A stretch of 64,000 nt of DNA from Lepiota brunneoincarnata (GCA_023014365.1 JAEBUN010000022.1:248001-312000); one strand, 5' to 3'. Numbered from the stretch's first letter, positions 50,083-62,091 are shown. Translations and numbers: made by a program. Notes: generated by a model from the sequence alone, not told the origin.

Positions 50083-50604
50083 TGCCAGGGAATAGTATTT
50101 GGTGATTGTTAAATAAGCTGATCAGTGATAAGATAAGATAAATTATTGGCAGATAAATAGGCCAAGTAAGGCACGTGAACAAATCGCTTTGCCATTCCAC
50201 GGACAGAGGGAACCATGGCTGGCGGAACTTATTAATGGAAACGAAGAAATTAAACAAAAAATAAATGTGGAAAGATATTGCCGAGTGCTCTGCCAATTAT
50301 ATCTGCCAGAACCCGGAAATCTTCATTTAATGCAGCATGAGCTGGAGAGAGGCACAGATGAGTCATGGATTGTGGAGGCTAAATGACCAGAAGAGGCAAG
50401 AGTTGCCTGATTTGTCGGTTTATCACTGCTTGGCGTCGCACCTGGTCCTCGTTGTCTTCCTCTCCTTCACTACCCTTCCTGTTCTACGTACTTTCTCTCA
50501 TAACACTCTCTCATAATTTTTTTCCATGAGCACCGCAGCCAACTCTTATTACTTCCGCCGCCGCGCTATCGGCCGAGCTGCCTCACCACCGACATGGGCC
50601 TGCT
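50083..50604. promoter_or_regulatory. divergent promoter region THG1 / acidic protein
   Basis: Head-to-head spacing of about 520 bp. Pyrimidine-rich (tcctctccttcac, ctctcataac) just before 50526. An ATG at 50526 opens a 44-codon frame that may be an upstream ORF of the acidic gene. Confidence 0.4.
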
Positions 50605-51327
50605 ATGAGGAGATTCCAGTACGACGACTACAGCGACAGCTGTTCCGACGACTCCTGCTCTGAGGACGACGAGGACTATCCGTACCCAGGTGGAAGGCCA
50701 GAACATTCTAGCGACTCGGAAGGGAGCGAGAATGGGCGCATGGACCGGAAGCCGACTCGGCGGGAATCCCAAGACAGCGATATTGACATGGACATGGACC
50801 ATGAAGGCGAAAACGCCACGCAAGAGAAAGATAGGGCAGAGATACAGAATGATGCGAAAGGGAAACAGCGAGCCGTGGATCCTGAGCCCGAGTTAACCCA
50901 CCAACGAAGGCAAAGGAAGAAGGAGCGCCAGCCGGTCTACGCTTTGCGGCCTATCCTGACTATTCATCGTAGCCAAGGATTCGTGTGGAATCAGGTTTGC
51001 TCTTATTCCGGCTCTCTTGTCCTTTAACACTGAATTCGACCGCTTCAGCGTCTCTTTAGGATCTCTTCATCCCACCATACGCCAAGGACAGATGTTCGTA
51101 TAAGTCCCCTGTTCTTTTGACTCCCACTCTAGTCCATTCTTGCTGACCTTTATTTTGTTACCCTCATCGCTCTCGCCTTCCCTGCCGCGGTAATCACAGA
51201 CGTTGCTTCGACCTCGCCTCCAAACGCTCGGGGGTTCCTTTCTTCTGCTTCTTCCAATACAGACTACGAGGTTGAAGTTGTCGAGATCAGAGTCAAGGAG
51301 GGCGAGTTGGACGAGATCTTCCACTAG
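50605..51327 (+). CDS. acidic, mostly disordered protein of unknown function
   Basis: The frame from ATG 50605 codes MRRFQYDDYSD and then a strongly acidic stretch (DDSCSEDDEDY), many Asp/Glu/Ser/Arg residues, a basic patch (QRRQRKKERQP, about 50910) and ALRPILTIHRSQGFVWNQ. Splicing at about 50997-51059 joins this to DLFIPPYAKDR, and a second intron (about 51092-51198) gives YVASTSPPNARGFLSS and a C-terminus YEVEVVEIRVKEGELDEIF with TAG at 51325-51327. The ordered part near both splice joins looks conserved rather than random, but I do not recognise the family. The start is uncertain because another ATG lies at 50526 in a different frame. Confidence 0.55.
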
Positions 51328-52487
51328 ACAAAACTCTCTGGCAGGTTTCACAATCAATCGCATAGGCATGTTGGCATCCTTGTTCTCCTCGACTTTCTTT
51401 TTCTCTTCCTTTCTTGTTCCGCACACTCCACTCTTCTTCTGCTCCTATTTTTAGTGTTTTTGTCTCTAGTTCCTTATCAGCATATACTGTCCGTCCCCCC
51501 TCCCCAATCATATTGGCGTGAAATGTGCAGTCGACATGAGTACTAGCATCTGGCCGGGGGATCGCGGATGCTCCACCGACTCTTGGCCTATGGGAATTTC
51601 TGACTGCAATGGAGGACAAATGATTCCCACATCAGTGATTCTTGGTCTTGAGATGAATTTTGCTCAGGTTCGATTACCCTGGCACCTAACATACAGGTTC
51701 CTAGTCCGCCCCTCGCCCACAGCCAACGAAAATGGAATACTGGGCTGGACAGGATCGGGTCCATATTACTACGGCAGTGCTCGCACTGCAATTGCCATCA
51801 CTGGAGCATCCATGGCTTTCGGACAGGGTTAAGTAGTTGATTATCCTGAAGGAGGCCCCACGAAGGCCGAACATCCCGGATATCACCCAGGCGGGTACTG
51901 CCCAAGGAGCAGAATGTAGTAGTAGTCCCTAATAACTTCGCGCGTGTGCTTTTTTTTATAAGTTCTACCACATCGCTTGTCCGTCGAGTCCAGCTCTGCC
52001 CTTGCGTCGACGGGACATAGCATATGCTGGCCTGAATCAAATATGAAAAAGGAAACGAGGGGTACCTTGCTCAGCGCTCAGGATCCTTAATGATTTCTCA
52101 TAAAGGCAATTGAGCCATATAAGGCATATTCACAGCTTGTGAATATAAAATTATGTTCAGCCTGATACGGTTGATTGGAACCTCTGGAATTAGGAGTAGT
52201 AGGGAGCAAGCGGTACATGTTATGTCCGAGAAGTGAGGGACTGCCGGAGCACGGCGGTGCTGGAGTCCTTCCAAGACTTGCAGGTCGAATATCGCCATGC
52301 GCCACCGGAAAGTTTCACCTCCGCCGCCATTGTTTGAAATTAATTTTTGAGAGGACATGCCATGAGGTACTAGGAGTCTTGAAGGTCATTACGTTACCCA
52401 AGGTCGATTGATCATTATGCAGCTAAGTCCCTTGGGTTGTACAAGAAGTTATTACGTTTCCGACAAGAGCACAACGGGACGAAATCC
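51328..52487. other. convergent intergenic stretch
   Basis: Nearly 1.2 kb between two 3' ends. Frames at 51518-51832 and 52087-52411 lack family signals. No feature supported. Confidence 0.4.
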
Positions 52488-53965
52488 TTAATCCGCTCGC
52501 CCCCGAGAATCTCCTCCTAACACGTTCTGGCTTTCGTTGACAAGATTTTCCTTCGCAGTAATCAAGGCTTGTTCACGGTCGTTGAGCAACCGTTTATGGG
52601 CATCGATACGGCCATCGAGCTTCGCAACAAGTTCCTGCTTTTTCCTGACACCACTGTGAGAGGTTGAGAACGTAGTTGGGGTATTTTACTTACTCCATGT
52701 GTTCCTGTGCCTAAGAAAGGGGTAAATGAACGATGTTTAGTTTCCAAGATCGTGAAACATGCTTTGTTTAACATAACATTAAACCTTTGTCTCAACTCTG
52801 ACCGGCGGTGGTGAGTTTACAGTGTATCACATCGTCATAACACAGCTAAAATTCACACCTTCAGCACCCTCCCTCCAGTCTTCATCAGAGGCAGCGGTCC
52901 AGATATTGATGCGGTTATTAAAGTGTTCCATTTCCTTCCGTACGAGCTGGTCCGAGTCACATTCAAGTATCTGGCTCAGAATAGACTGATGACTCCCGTT
53001 GGAGGATTGGGTGCGGAGCGCGGCGCCTGGAATACTCAAACTTTCGACACCTGCTGAGGTGGGCGCGTAGTGCCCAGGGTTCTTGCTTTCATCAGTTGAT
53101 AATTAGAGAAGAGAGAGGTAAACTATACTGTTCGTGGTTGTGTTTCGGTGTTGGGCTGGTGCACAGTCCTTTGACGTTTTGCCTGAGTTTGACTGGGATA
53201 CTCATGTGAGCGCTTTCTGCTGTTAGATAACATGTGTTGTGTGTGATAGCGCTGATAATCGTCCGCGTCATAAGCCTGAGTAAAGATCTGTTGTAGCCCG
53301 ACTCTGGGGGATTCAAGAGGATGCGAGCCTGATGTTTTGAACGAAACCTCCGCCGGTAGCTGACCATCAGAAGACGAATGTGTCGTTAGATCTGGTGACG
53401 GCTGTTGTCGAACCGAGGTTGTATGTTCGTCACAGGGTATATGCGAGGCAGATAGGCCTAACGAGCATTCCGGAGGCAGTTCCGGTGTGTGTGTGCGCGA
53501 GTGTAAAGCACGGGTTCTAAAGCCATCATCTGCAGTGTGCAACATCGTCGCTTCGCGGTTGATGGGATAGCGAGGGGAGGGGGTCACGATCCTATTAGGT
53601 GGTGCTTCGCCCTCCACTGTCTGTTTCGGCCTGGGTTGATTCAAGATTCTTTGAGCAGGGGCGCTCGAGAAGGTTCGACTCATACTGGCCGCCACTTGAA
53701 GTAAGTTCCCAGAAGATACATCGTGGGACACAGTGCGATTATTATTCTGTAAAAGTAATCCATCAGTCGGGAGTGGCTTGTTATTATTGAGACCCAGGGC
53801 AGCATTTTCGGGACCCAGACTTCCTTGTTGCCGAGGGGCCAGGTCGAGATACAGGGGGTTCCTGGAGTTCGGGGTGAACATAGGGGCTGGATTGCTGCGA
53901 GATGGTGTCTGAGCGCGTGCAAGGCCTATGGTATGCTTTATCTCGAATGGCGTACGCGCGCTCAT
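52488..53965 (-). CDS. disordered protein with C-terminal coiled coil, function unknown
   Basis: The ATG at 53963-53965 begins MSARTPFEIKHTIGLA. The first 280 residues (one exon to about 53123) are Ser/Thr/Pro/Gln-rich with repeated TP motifs (PMFTPN, VTPSPR, THTPELPP) and a basic signal SNSRKRS..KRQRT (about 53190) fit for nuclear import. Later exons give SLSIPGAALRTQSS, SQILECDSDQLVRKEMEHFNN (about 52960-52900), and a heptad-like C-terminus KQELVAKLDGRIDAHKRLL and EQALITAKENLVNESQ (about 52640-52520), ending at TAA 52488-52490. TP sites, an NLS and a coiled coil would suit a cell-cycle-regulated nuclear protein, but this is inference; the family is not recognised. Confidence 0.6.
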
Positions 53966-54559
53966 GATAGTTGTAGTCCAAGTCGAGCGTACATAAATTC
54001 GTAACTTTGGTATCGGTATGAATAGTATTTGTACTCATTTGGCTGCATGTGACTAACATGCCTTCGGTTGACCTGGACGACTATGGCTTTGTGGTTGATG
54101 TGATCTATCACGATTTCAGCTCTATCTGGCCCTCTAAAATCTGGGCGCTTATCGGAAACAACTCTGAAACCTCCACTTCATGGCACACGGACACCACGAC
54201 TCTGTACGCACCACGTCCACGAGGCTGCTGCCTCTCCATCTCTTTAGCGGGGTACTTGGACTACTTCTCGCCACACTCCTTAATACGACATTGAATTATG
54301 CACCCTCCCACAAGCATCCGAGGTCTTCCCTTGCCGCCGCATCCTACTCGCTCAAACTCTCAGGACTCTTCAATACAAGACCTAAATACGGATAGCCAGT
54401 ACTGTTTCAGTCTGTTTGCCAAATTTCGTAACTGACTTGTCGATCCCAGGAGCCCCGAAGGCTCCTATAAATCTTCCCATACGTCGCAAACCCACGTGAG
54501 CTCCGTCGCAAAAGAAGAGTGCCCTCGGCTACCTACTCGAAGGTGATACTGAGTTCCCT
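53966..54559. other. divergent region upstream of the G-domain kinase
   Basis: Contains a plus-strand frame from 54058 (MPSVDLDDYGFVVDVIYH) that looks protein-like but joins to nothing recognisable; it may be a 5' exon of the next gene or of a lost gene. The true start of the G-domain kinase probably lies here. Confidence 0.3.
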
Positions 54560-57217
54560 GGCCAGAATCCAGTTCTGGTACTGACATTGGGGGGCCGACA
54601 AGTGACCGGACTCTAACCGGGGGGGCCGCGCTGCGCGAGCACCAACATAATGATGCCTTAAACTGCAAAGCTGAGGTTGTATCGACAGAAAATTTGACTA
54701 AAGAAGATGTTATCGTTCTGTAAATTATTCCGTTATTCATTTGGATTTGGTCCCTAAAGTCGTATTGAAAGTGTCATGGGTCGTACCGGATCCGGTAAAC
54801 GCACGGTACGAGTCCCTTTTATACGAGGTCACAATGCTCATTTCCCCCCATAGTTCATAAATGCGGCTGTCGGGGTCCAGGATTGGACGAGTCAGGGCCC
54901 CGGATCATCGACTGACGGGATTCAAGCCGTCAGGATCACCCTCGGAGATTCCACCCGAGTGGTCCTTGCTAACACTCCTAGTTTCGAGCCCGACCTGACT
55001 GTCCTTACGCTCCTATCGGGGTGGCTTACGCAAATGTATGTAAACCACCAACATGTTCTGCTACTCTAATATGAATAAATATGCAGTTACGGAAATGGTC
55101 TATTCGTCTCCGGAGTCCTCTTCCTGCATCGCATCTCTTGCGATGTTGCTCCTAACCTAGCTCGGCAGCATCTGATGATACTCAAGGCACTGTGCGGAGA
55201 GGACATGTATAGAAAGCTCGTTGTTGTCACGACCATGTGGCAAGACGTCGAGCCGAGATTAGGAGATGATCGGGAGTCTAAACTCGGGAAAAGCTACCGG
55301 GCGACGATGACCAATGGGGGGTCAAAAACTTTTCGTCTCGGGGAAATGACCCAAAGATCGGCACGAGAGATTCTGGATTATGTACGCACACAAAGGGTTG
55401 GTGGAGGGGCACTGCAGATCCAGAAGGAGCTCGTTGATCTCAAGAAGGATCTCCTGAGGACCCGGGCTGCCAAAGAACTTTACTATGTTGTCACGAGCAC
55501 AATCGCGGAACAAAAGCATCGACTGAAGTACCTGAAGGAGGAGATATCGAGAACGTCGGATCCGGGGATTACCAGGGGGCTCACTGCGGAGTTGACCCGA
55601 TTAGAAGAGCTACACAAAGAGACTGTGGGCGAGGAGCGTGCACTGGATTCTTCCTGGGCTGGGCGGCTCCGTCGTCTATTCCAGCCCGAGAAAAGCAGCT
55701 CTTTGGCTCTCCAGTGCCGAGTTCGGTTCTTAGTTTCCAGTGCTGTGATGGACCCCAGACAGCGAGCCCGGATGCGTGACCTCACAGGCGATGACGCCCA
55801 ACAAATAGTTAATTACCTGGGCCTGGTAAGTTCCTCCCGTTACAGCGCTTTCATATCACTCATCTCTCGGGTGGGCCAAGGTTCTTCATAAGACAGGGTC
55901 TCTGACAAGCGAGCAAGGGAAGAATCAACTGTCTTTGCTTGGGGAACTCGCAAAGACGGCCCGAGTCTACCCACGATGTTACCCACTTATCAAGGGAGTT
56001 AAACACGAAACTGCAGCTATTGACGGGGGAAGCTTTTCCGATATACACAAAGGCAAGTACAAAGGGCAAGCGATATGCCTCAAGATCATCCGTGTATTTG
56101 GAAAGCGCGAAAATGCGCATCTGATCCTGAGGGTAAGCATCGTCAGGGGCTTGCACTGATTACTCGAGCACTGATCGCGATGAATGCACGAACACCAGGT
56201 GCATGTGAAGGAACTGGTTTTATGGGCCCACCTTTCCCATCCGAACATACTCCCCTTTTACGGAGTTTATCTTCTCGGAGAGCGGATTTGCATGGTTTCT
56301 CCATGGATAGAAAACGGAAATCTCTTTGGTTACTTGAAGAAGCACCATGAAACGCCCTGTATGCCTTTGGTAAGCAAAGCGTCCGCCGCCGCAAGTATAC
56401 TCAAGACTCACCAGCCCTTAGCTCCTTGACGTTATCGCCGGCTTGGAACATCTCCACAAGTCTAACGTTGTTCATGGCGATCTTAAAGCAGTGTGTCCAA
56501 CTCCTCTCTTCTTGAACAGCCGATCCTTAAGTCCTGGTAGGAAAATATTCTAGTCTCCGACGACAGGCGAGCGTTGATCGCCGATTTCGGGTTATCCCAT
56601 GTCGCAACGGTTAGCAAATTACCTTTGACGAAGACATCCAATGGTACTGTGCACTGGAGGGCTCCTGAGCTGCTTGAACTCGCGAACAGCTCTGGATTCA
56701 TGCGCCCAACATCGAAGAGCGACATCTGGTCATTTGGTTGTTTGTGCTATGAGGTATGTTCCACCAAAACTCACTCCCCACTTTCATGACCTGACGTGAA
56801 CTAGGTTCTCACCGGGAAAATGCCATTCTACCAATATCCTGAATACGTTTTGAACACTGTTCTGCACCGTGAAGAGATACCACTTGGTCCTTCACCAGGG
56901 GAGGACGGTAGGGTAATCGACATTGACATGTGGAGCATAATGAAAGAATGCTGGCAATTCACACCCAAAGATCGACCGACCTGCAAAGCCCTCCACAGCT
57001 CCATCATAGCCCTGCGGGTTCGTGATGACCGTCCTCCGGTTTCGAGCCCAGTTCAAGACCCGAGGGCTTTTTGGAAGGCAATGAAAGCAGAATCGGGGGA
57101 TAAATTTGACTATCAACGCGTAGAGGAGATTCTACTTCGAGTATGTCACCGCTCTTGACTGGGATTGAATCATCTAGTAATTAATGCTTCCTGTTGGTGA
57201 TTCAGATTCAGGGATAA
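54560..57217 (+). CDS. G-domain-TKL kinase fusion C (start unresolved)
   Basis: A single spliced frame joins an AIG1-like P-loop NTPase domain to a TKL kinase. DVIVL is spliced (intron about 54720-54758) to RIESVMGRTGSGKRT (P-loop about 54779; Arg where Ser/Thr is usual) and, after another intron, FINAAVG, AVRITLGDSTRVVLANTPSF (about 54925-54985, weak G3), GLFVSGVLFLHRIS, KLVVVTTMWQDVEPR (about 55215). A charged coiled stalk follows (QKELVDLKKDLLR, ELTRLEELHKE), then AVMDPRQRARMRDLTGDDAQ (55743), ARVYPRCYPL (55961) and the kinase: GGSFSDIHKGKYKG, ICLK, ELVLWAHLSHPNILPFYGVYL, VHGDLKA (about 56470), IADFGLS, HWRAPELL, SDIWSFGCLCYE, MPFYQYP, FWKAMKAESGDKFDY. The last exon is IQG with TAA at 57215-57217. 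No ATG could be fixed upstream. No frame break. Confidence 0.8.
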
Positions 57218-58044
57218 GCCGCGACGCCAGTTCCCTTTGTTCGCAAATCGATGAGCGTGAAATTAGCCTACACCTAACGTCTCATGTCATTCTGCCAAAT
57301 ATTTCTGCATGACGGATGTATATTTAGTGATGATCGGATGTTCAACGGCCGAGTCCATGTGATGCCCACCAAATTTTCATGATGTCCGCTCCTCCATATG
57401 TATTACATAGCCTGCATTTTAATCATCCATGCGATCCAGTAAGCCCGAAATGTGGCGGGGAGGATAGACGCGTCAGTGTGTGAGCAGGCAAAAATCCAAG
57501 ACCGATCGGCGAAAAGGTGTTGGGTGTAGCAATGGTCAGAAATGGTTTATATAGTGTCATATGGGGTGTGTAGACAATATCCAACAGATCTGCATCATGT
57601 GTAGTGAAATATGGAGGACGTGGCCGAACCGACGGGGATAGTACCTCGGCAGCCAAAGCAAAGATCCAACGCTTTCACGGCATGCGGTACCAGCACATTG
57701 CCACGTGTTGAACAGAAGCCATTTGAGTTTACAGGAGAGGGTTCAAGTTTACCGACGGGCCGTGCAGTGCATCAGGCTCGTGGCGAGCGTGGCTACCAGG
57801 GAGTGCCCAATGCTGTCGCAATATATAAGCGCCTACAAAGTTACGGTCACTGCCTCATTCCTACCCTGTTCCACATCCTCCAAGCATTCGATAAAAGCCA
57901 GCGCGACCCAGTGCCTCTTATCCGTTAGTACTCGAGACTATACACTACCATCTGCCTTAGACCTTTTAACACCACATTCAGATCCAACCAAACAACACAG
58001 GATCCCCTTCGAATTTTTTTCGTTTCTCACCAATCACCAATTTA
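57218..58044. other. intergenic between kinases C and D
   Basis: About 830 bp. A frame at 57611-57928 is unsupported. No G-domain remnant (P-loop or TTMW) was found upstream of kinase D on either strand. Confidence 0.4.
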
Positions 58045-59699
58045 ATGGGGTGCTTTTTTTCCCTTGTAGGTTGGAAATTTCATCAGATAGAAAACTCACC
58101 CAAACCCTTCCCCAACCCTAGCCCAACGCCGAAGCCGAGAAAGTGCCGAGAAATAGCGTTCAAAGGCGGAAGAGTGCCGTCTCCAATCACCAGCGTCAGC
58201 TTGGGGTATCACTTTCAGGTTCTGTGGTGAATCCCAAACAGCGAGCCTTGATATGCGCTCTCAAGGGCGATGATGCACAACAAATGGTCGATTTCCTGGA
58301 CCTGGTAAGCTTTCTAGGCTGCCGCCGCCTTCAGATTGCCTATCTGCTGAGTGAACCAAGCATCTTCGTGAAACTAGCAGCTTTACTGACGTGTGGAAGC
58401 ATGAGCTATCCTTGCTTGAAGAACTCGCCAAATCAGCCAAGGTATACCCACGGTGCTATGCACTCAAAGGCGTAAAGTATGACGCCAGACCTGTCGTGGG
58501 AGGAAGCTTGGTCGACGTATACAAAGGCGAATACAAAGGACAAAGGCTATGCCTAAAGGTCTTCCGCGTCTTTGGACAACGCAACCACGATTTGATCCTG
58601 GGGGTAAGTACTACAGTGATTGGATTTCCGTTAAGCTCGAACGAATGCACGGATATTAGGCGCATGCGAAGGAAACGGTGTTATGGGCGCAGCTTTCCCA
58701 CCCGAATATACTTCCGTTCTACGGGGTCTACCTTCTCGATAGGCGTATTTGTATGGTCTCTCCGTGGATGGAAAACGGCAATCTTCGCGATTATTTGGAG
58801 GAGCATCTCGCAACCCCCCGCATACCTCTAGTGAGGAAACCATTTGCCATTGAAAAACCCCCCTCAGGATTCATCATTCTCAGCTCTTGGATATTACTAA
58901 CGGCTTGGAATATCTCCATCAGGCTGGCATCGCTCACGGAGACCTCAAAGCGGTGTGTTCGCTCTATTAATGAAAATGAACGATCTAGTCCTAAACCCCA
59001 GCAGACCAATGTCCTGGTCTCAGATCATCACAGAGCGCTGATCACCGATTTCGGGCAATCGTCTATCGTAAATGCGACTCCGCTGGCTTCTATGACTCCA
59101 ATCTCCAAAGGAATGCCACACTGGCGAGCGCCGGAGCAGCTTACAGGCAATTTTGACACTATGCACCCAACAGTTCAGAGTGATATTTGGTCATTCGGTT
59201 GCTTATGTTACGAAGTATGTCCATGAAAATCTGTTTGCTGCTTTTTTTTTCGGACTTACCAGAAACAAGGTCATGGCCAGAAAAACACCATTTTATCAAT
59301 ATGGTGAAAGCCAGGTAGTTTCAATTCTTCTGACAGGAAAAGAGATTCCGAAAGGTCCCTCTCCGGGAGATGGTGGCGAGGAGATCAACTCTGACATATG
59401 GAGCATCATGACAAGGTGTTGGAATTATGCACCTCGGGAACGACCGACTTGTCAAGAAATACAGAGTTTCATTGCAAATCTCCGAATACACGATGACCGT
59501 CCCCGGATTTCGGCGGTGCTACCGGATACCAGTGAATATTGGAAGGCGATGAAAAATGCATCGGGATCCCAGGTTGATTTCGAACGCGTGGAGAGGATTC
59601 TGCATCAAGTAAGTCGTTCGTTGGATCAACCTTACAGCTGCCATATCCATGAAAGCTCATCCTCGGGTTAACTAGCTCCAGGCCAACTCTGCTGCATAG
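58045..59699 (+). CDS. TKL-type protein kinase D with predicted N-terminal lipidation
   Basis: The ATG at 58045 codes MGCFFSL, then a 56-bp intron (58066-58121, gtaggt...ccctag) brings in PNAEAEKVPRNSVQRRKS. Gly2 with Ser6 is a textbook N-myristoylation site and Cys3 a likely palmitoylation site, so membrane anchoring is inferred. Next are the shared block SVVNPKQRALICALKGDDAQ (about 58220) and AKVYPRCYALKGVK (about 58437). Kinase: GGSLVDVYKGEYKG (58501), LCLK, VLWAQLSHPNILPFYGVYLL (about 58678), MVSPWMENGNLRDYLEEH, AHGDLKA (about 58935), ITDFGQS, HWRAPEQL, SDIWSFGCLCYEV, TPFYQYG, KGPSPGDGGEEINSDIW, CWNYAPRERPTC, YWKAMKNASGSQVDFERVERIL. The last exon is LQANSAA, TAG at 59697-59699. No frame break. 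Confidence 0.85.
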
Positions 59700-61252
59700 C
59701 GGTCCAGGTTGATAATATCGTGTCCAAATAACAGGTCACTGGCAGGGCTTGTTGGGATTCGTTAAGGGGTGGACTAGTGGAGATGACTGGTTGTCCCACA
59801 TCACTGTTACAAACCCTCGCTTTTGCTGTGACCCATCACTTTCTTTTTGTTATATCCATGATGAATTGTGATGTTGAGAAATTCCTTACAATTGTGCAAA
59901 ATCCATTGTTGTACATTGCAAGCAAAGAAAATGAGGATTTGATGATGTTCTATAGAGCTCACAGATAGTACTAGTTCAGGTGGTCTAGAAATATTCATTC
60001 TGCCATCCATTCCTGATATGTGTCTGTTAATAGATATGCTCAACATGTCATAACCACCACCTGTGGCAACCCCAGGGTTGTGTGTGGTTCCAATGCACCC
60101 CCAGCTGTACGGGTGCTTGGCCGTGTAAGAATAATGTGACATGCCCTCTCAGCCACTCGATGCATGGGCGAGTACTGAGGCCGAAGTCTACGTACTTACC
60201 ATAAGCATACTAGCTAATGAATGTTAATATAGAAGTGCCAGACATATGGCGCAAGAACGGCGAATACACGTTATCTATGAGCAAACAAAACTGATAATCT
60301 ATTATGTCCGTTTCAGGCTAGTCTGTCTGTGAGCTTGTCCTTGTCCAATAGACAGGGATAAACACAGACAGGGAACACTGCATGTACATACAGCATAGGG
60401 TTATCTCTGTTCTTAGGATGTGTGGGGATGGTCTGGTTCAAGGGCGAGTTGCGCGTGGCAATGAATCAGGGCTTCTGTTGCTTGGCTCAGGCTTCGATAA
60501 TTTGGGTGGCTTTCATTGAACATTTGTCCACCTTTCCCCCCATCCCCATATAGCCACCGATTCCATGGGATGGAGAGCTGGAATCGTTTTTTGGGAGAAG
60601 AACAAGCCAAAAATTTAACCCCTTGACGTTCGTGGCCGATCCAGCCCGAGCTCGAACACGGTGGCTCAATAATGTGTCCCATATCCTAATCCTCGAGTAT
60701 TTGGGTGGCAATCCCTGTGGTACTTAGTTGGATAATAGTATTAATTACCGGCTGCTGTATAGCCAGCACATCGCGGTGACGATACTCATTAGTGCCACAG
60801 CTGGAGATTGCCTGGGCCTTGAGGCCTTGAGGAGCCAAAGTAGAAAAGAACACAGGGTCAAACTCAGGCCTTGGACGCATTCTTCGGAAGAAACCGAAGG
60901 CTGAGTATCGAGCCATAGTCAATTAATAAATTACTACGAAGTTGATTGGGCTTCAAGATCAATTAATTGATATGATGACGAGTCTGCCTCTAGTAAGTGA
61001 CGCTCTGTGCTATTTTGCATGACCATCCTAACTACTGGTCTAATGGTTTCACTGTTGCTATATTGAAGTAATAAATTCTTGCATTTTGTGGTCATCCATA
61101 CTTTCTTTACGCATAATGGCTGGATTAATAAGTCCTTCCGAGGGAATTGAGCGACTGGGCGAATCGCATCAAATTGCAGGATGTGAGAAACCACGTGATA
61201 TACATATAAAATGCGAACATTAAATATTATTAAATATTAAATCTTTCTTTCA
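59700..61252. other. intergenic region, partly CpG-poor
   Basis: No gene supported. From about 59825 to 60095 CpG is nearly absent, as in the right-end block. Minus-strand frames at 60413-60922 are open for 75-90 codons but show no known family. Confidence 0.4.
61205..61210 (+). promoter_or_regulatory. TATA box of the ICT1-type gene
   Basis: TATAAA, 43 bp before the ATG, inside a very AT-rich stretch. Confidence 0.45.
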
Positions 61253-61996
61253 ATGTTTGTATCCCATCGACAAGTCTTCACCAGCTTCGCCAAGAACGCC
61301 TTTCTAGTCTCGTCCCGGCTGATACATACAAACACATTACCCATTCCCCCTGACTTCAGCGTGCCAGAAACTCCAGAGGATACTGCCAAGGTGCACTCGT
61401 GGATAGCCAAGTTCAAGGATATCGCTATCCCGCGGAAGTGTGTTGAATTGCACTTTTCAAGGAGCTCAGGGCCAGGGTGGGCAGGTGAAGTGAACCTCGT
61501 TTCATTACGGCCGGAGTTCTGACATCCGCGCGTCAGAATGTGAACAAAGTGAACACGAAAGCTACGGTCAAATGTTCACTCGACAACTCTTGGATACCAG
61601 CCTGGGCAAGGGCTCAGCTGCGCCAATCTGTGAGCACTCTGTCATTGCGGCCTCACCACTGGTCGTTGATTTGACTTCAGCCATACTATGTAGCTTCATC
61701 TCATTCCATCCAGGTGTCTTCGACTGTGACGCGTTCACAAGCTCAGAATGTCGATGATTGCTTAGCCAAAGTTTGTCTTGGCCCATTACTCCCGAGCGAC
61801 GCCTCTGAATAAGGGTATCTTCTAGCTTCGCTCCGTGATTCTGTCTGCGTCAGCAGCCTCCATCAAGACTGAGCCTTCCGAGGATCAAAAGAAAAAGGTA
61901 GAGCGCTTCCAACAGGCGGATAAGTCGAGGCGAAAAGCAGAGAAAGCATATCGGAGCCAAGTGAAGCGCAGTAGGGCAGGAAAGGATTGGTTTTAG
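61253..61996 (+). CDS. mitochondrial peptidyl-tRNA hydrolase, ICT1 / RF-1-domain family
   Basis: GGQ-type hydrolase that rescues stalled mitochondrial ribosomes. The ATG at 61253 opens a basic, Ser-rich presequence (HRQVFTSFAKNAFLVSSRLI), then the RF-1 domain: CVELHFSRSSGPG (61441), an intron (about 61484-61540), NVNKVNTKATVKCSLDNSW (about 61541), WARAQLRQ, PYYVASSHS, SSTVTRSQAQNVDDCLAK. The last exon has a Lys/Arg-rich tail (KKKVERFQQADKSRRKAEKAY) typical of ICT1, which contacts the mRNA channel. TAG at 61994-61996. The codons around the catalytic GGQ are shifted by one extra G in the run 61475-61477; without it the exon junction reads GPGGQNVN. Confidence 0.85.
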
Positions 61997-62091
61997 TGTT
62001 GCTCATTGCTTTCATGTCTTACGTATGTATTTTTCTACCACGACCCAGCACCTGTTCACTAATCTTGCAGTCGCGAGGATAACCTGCAACC

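Noticed and set aside
60413..60922. Two minus-strand frames of 75-90 codons
   Set aside because: Considered as transposase remnants, but no catalytic motif or family block is present.
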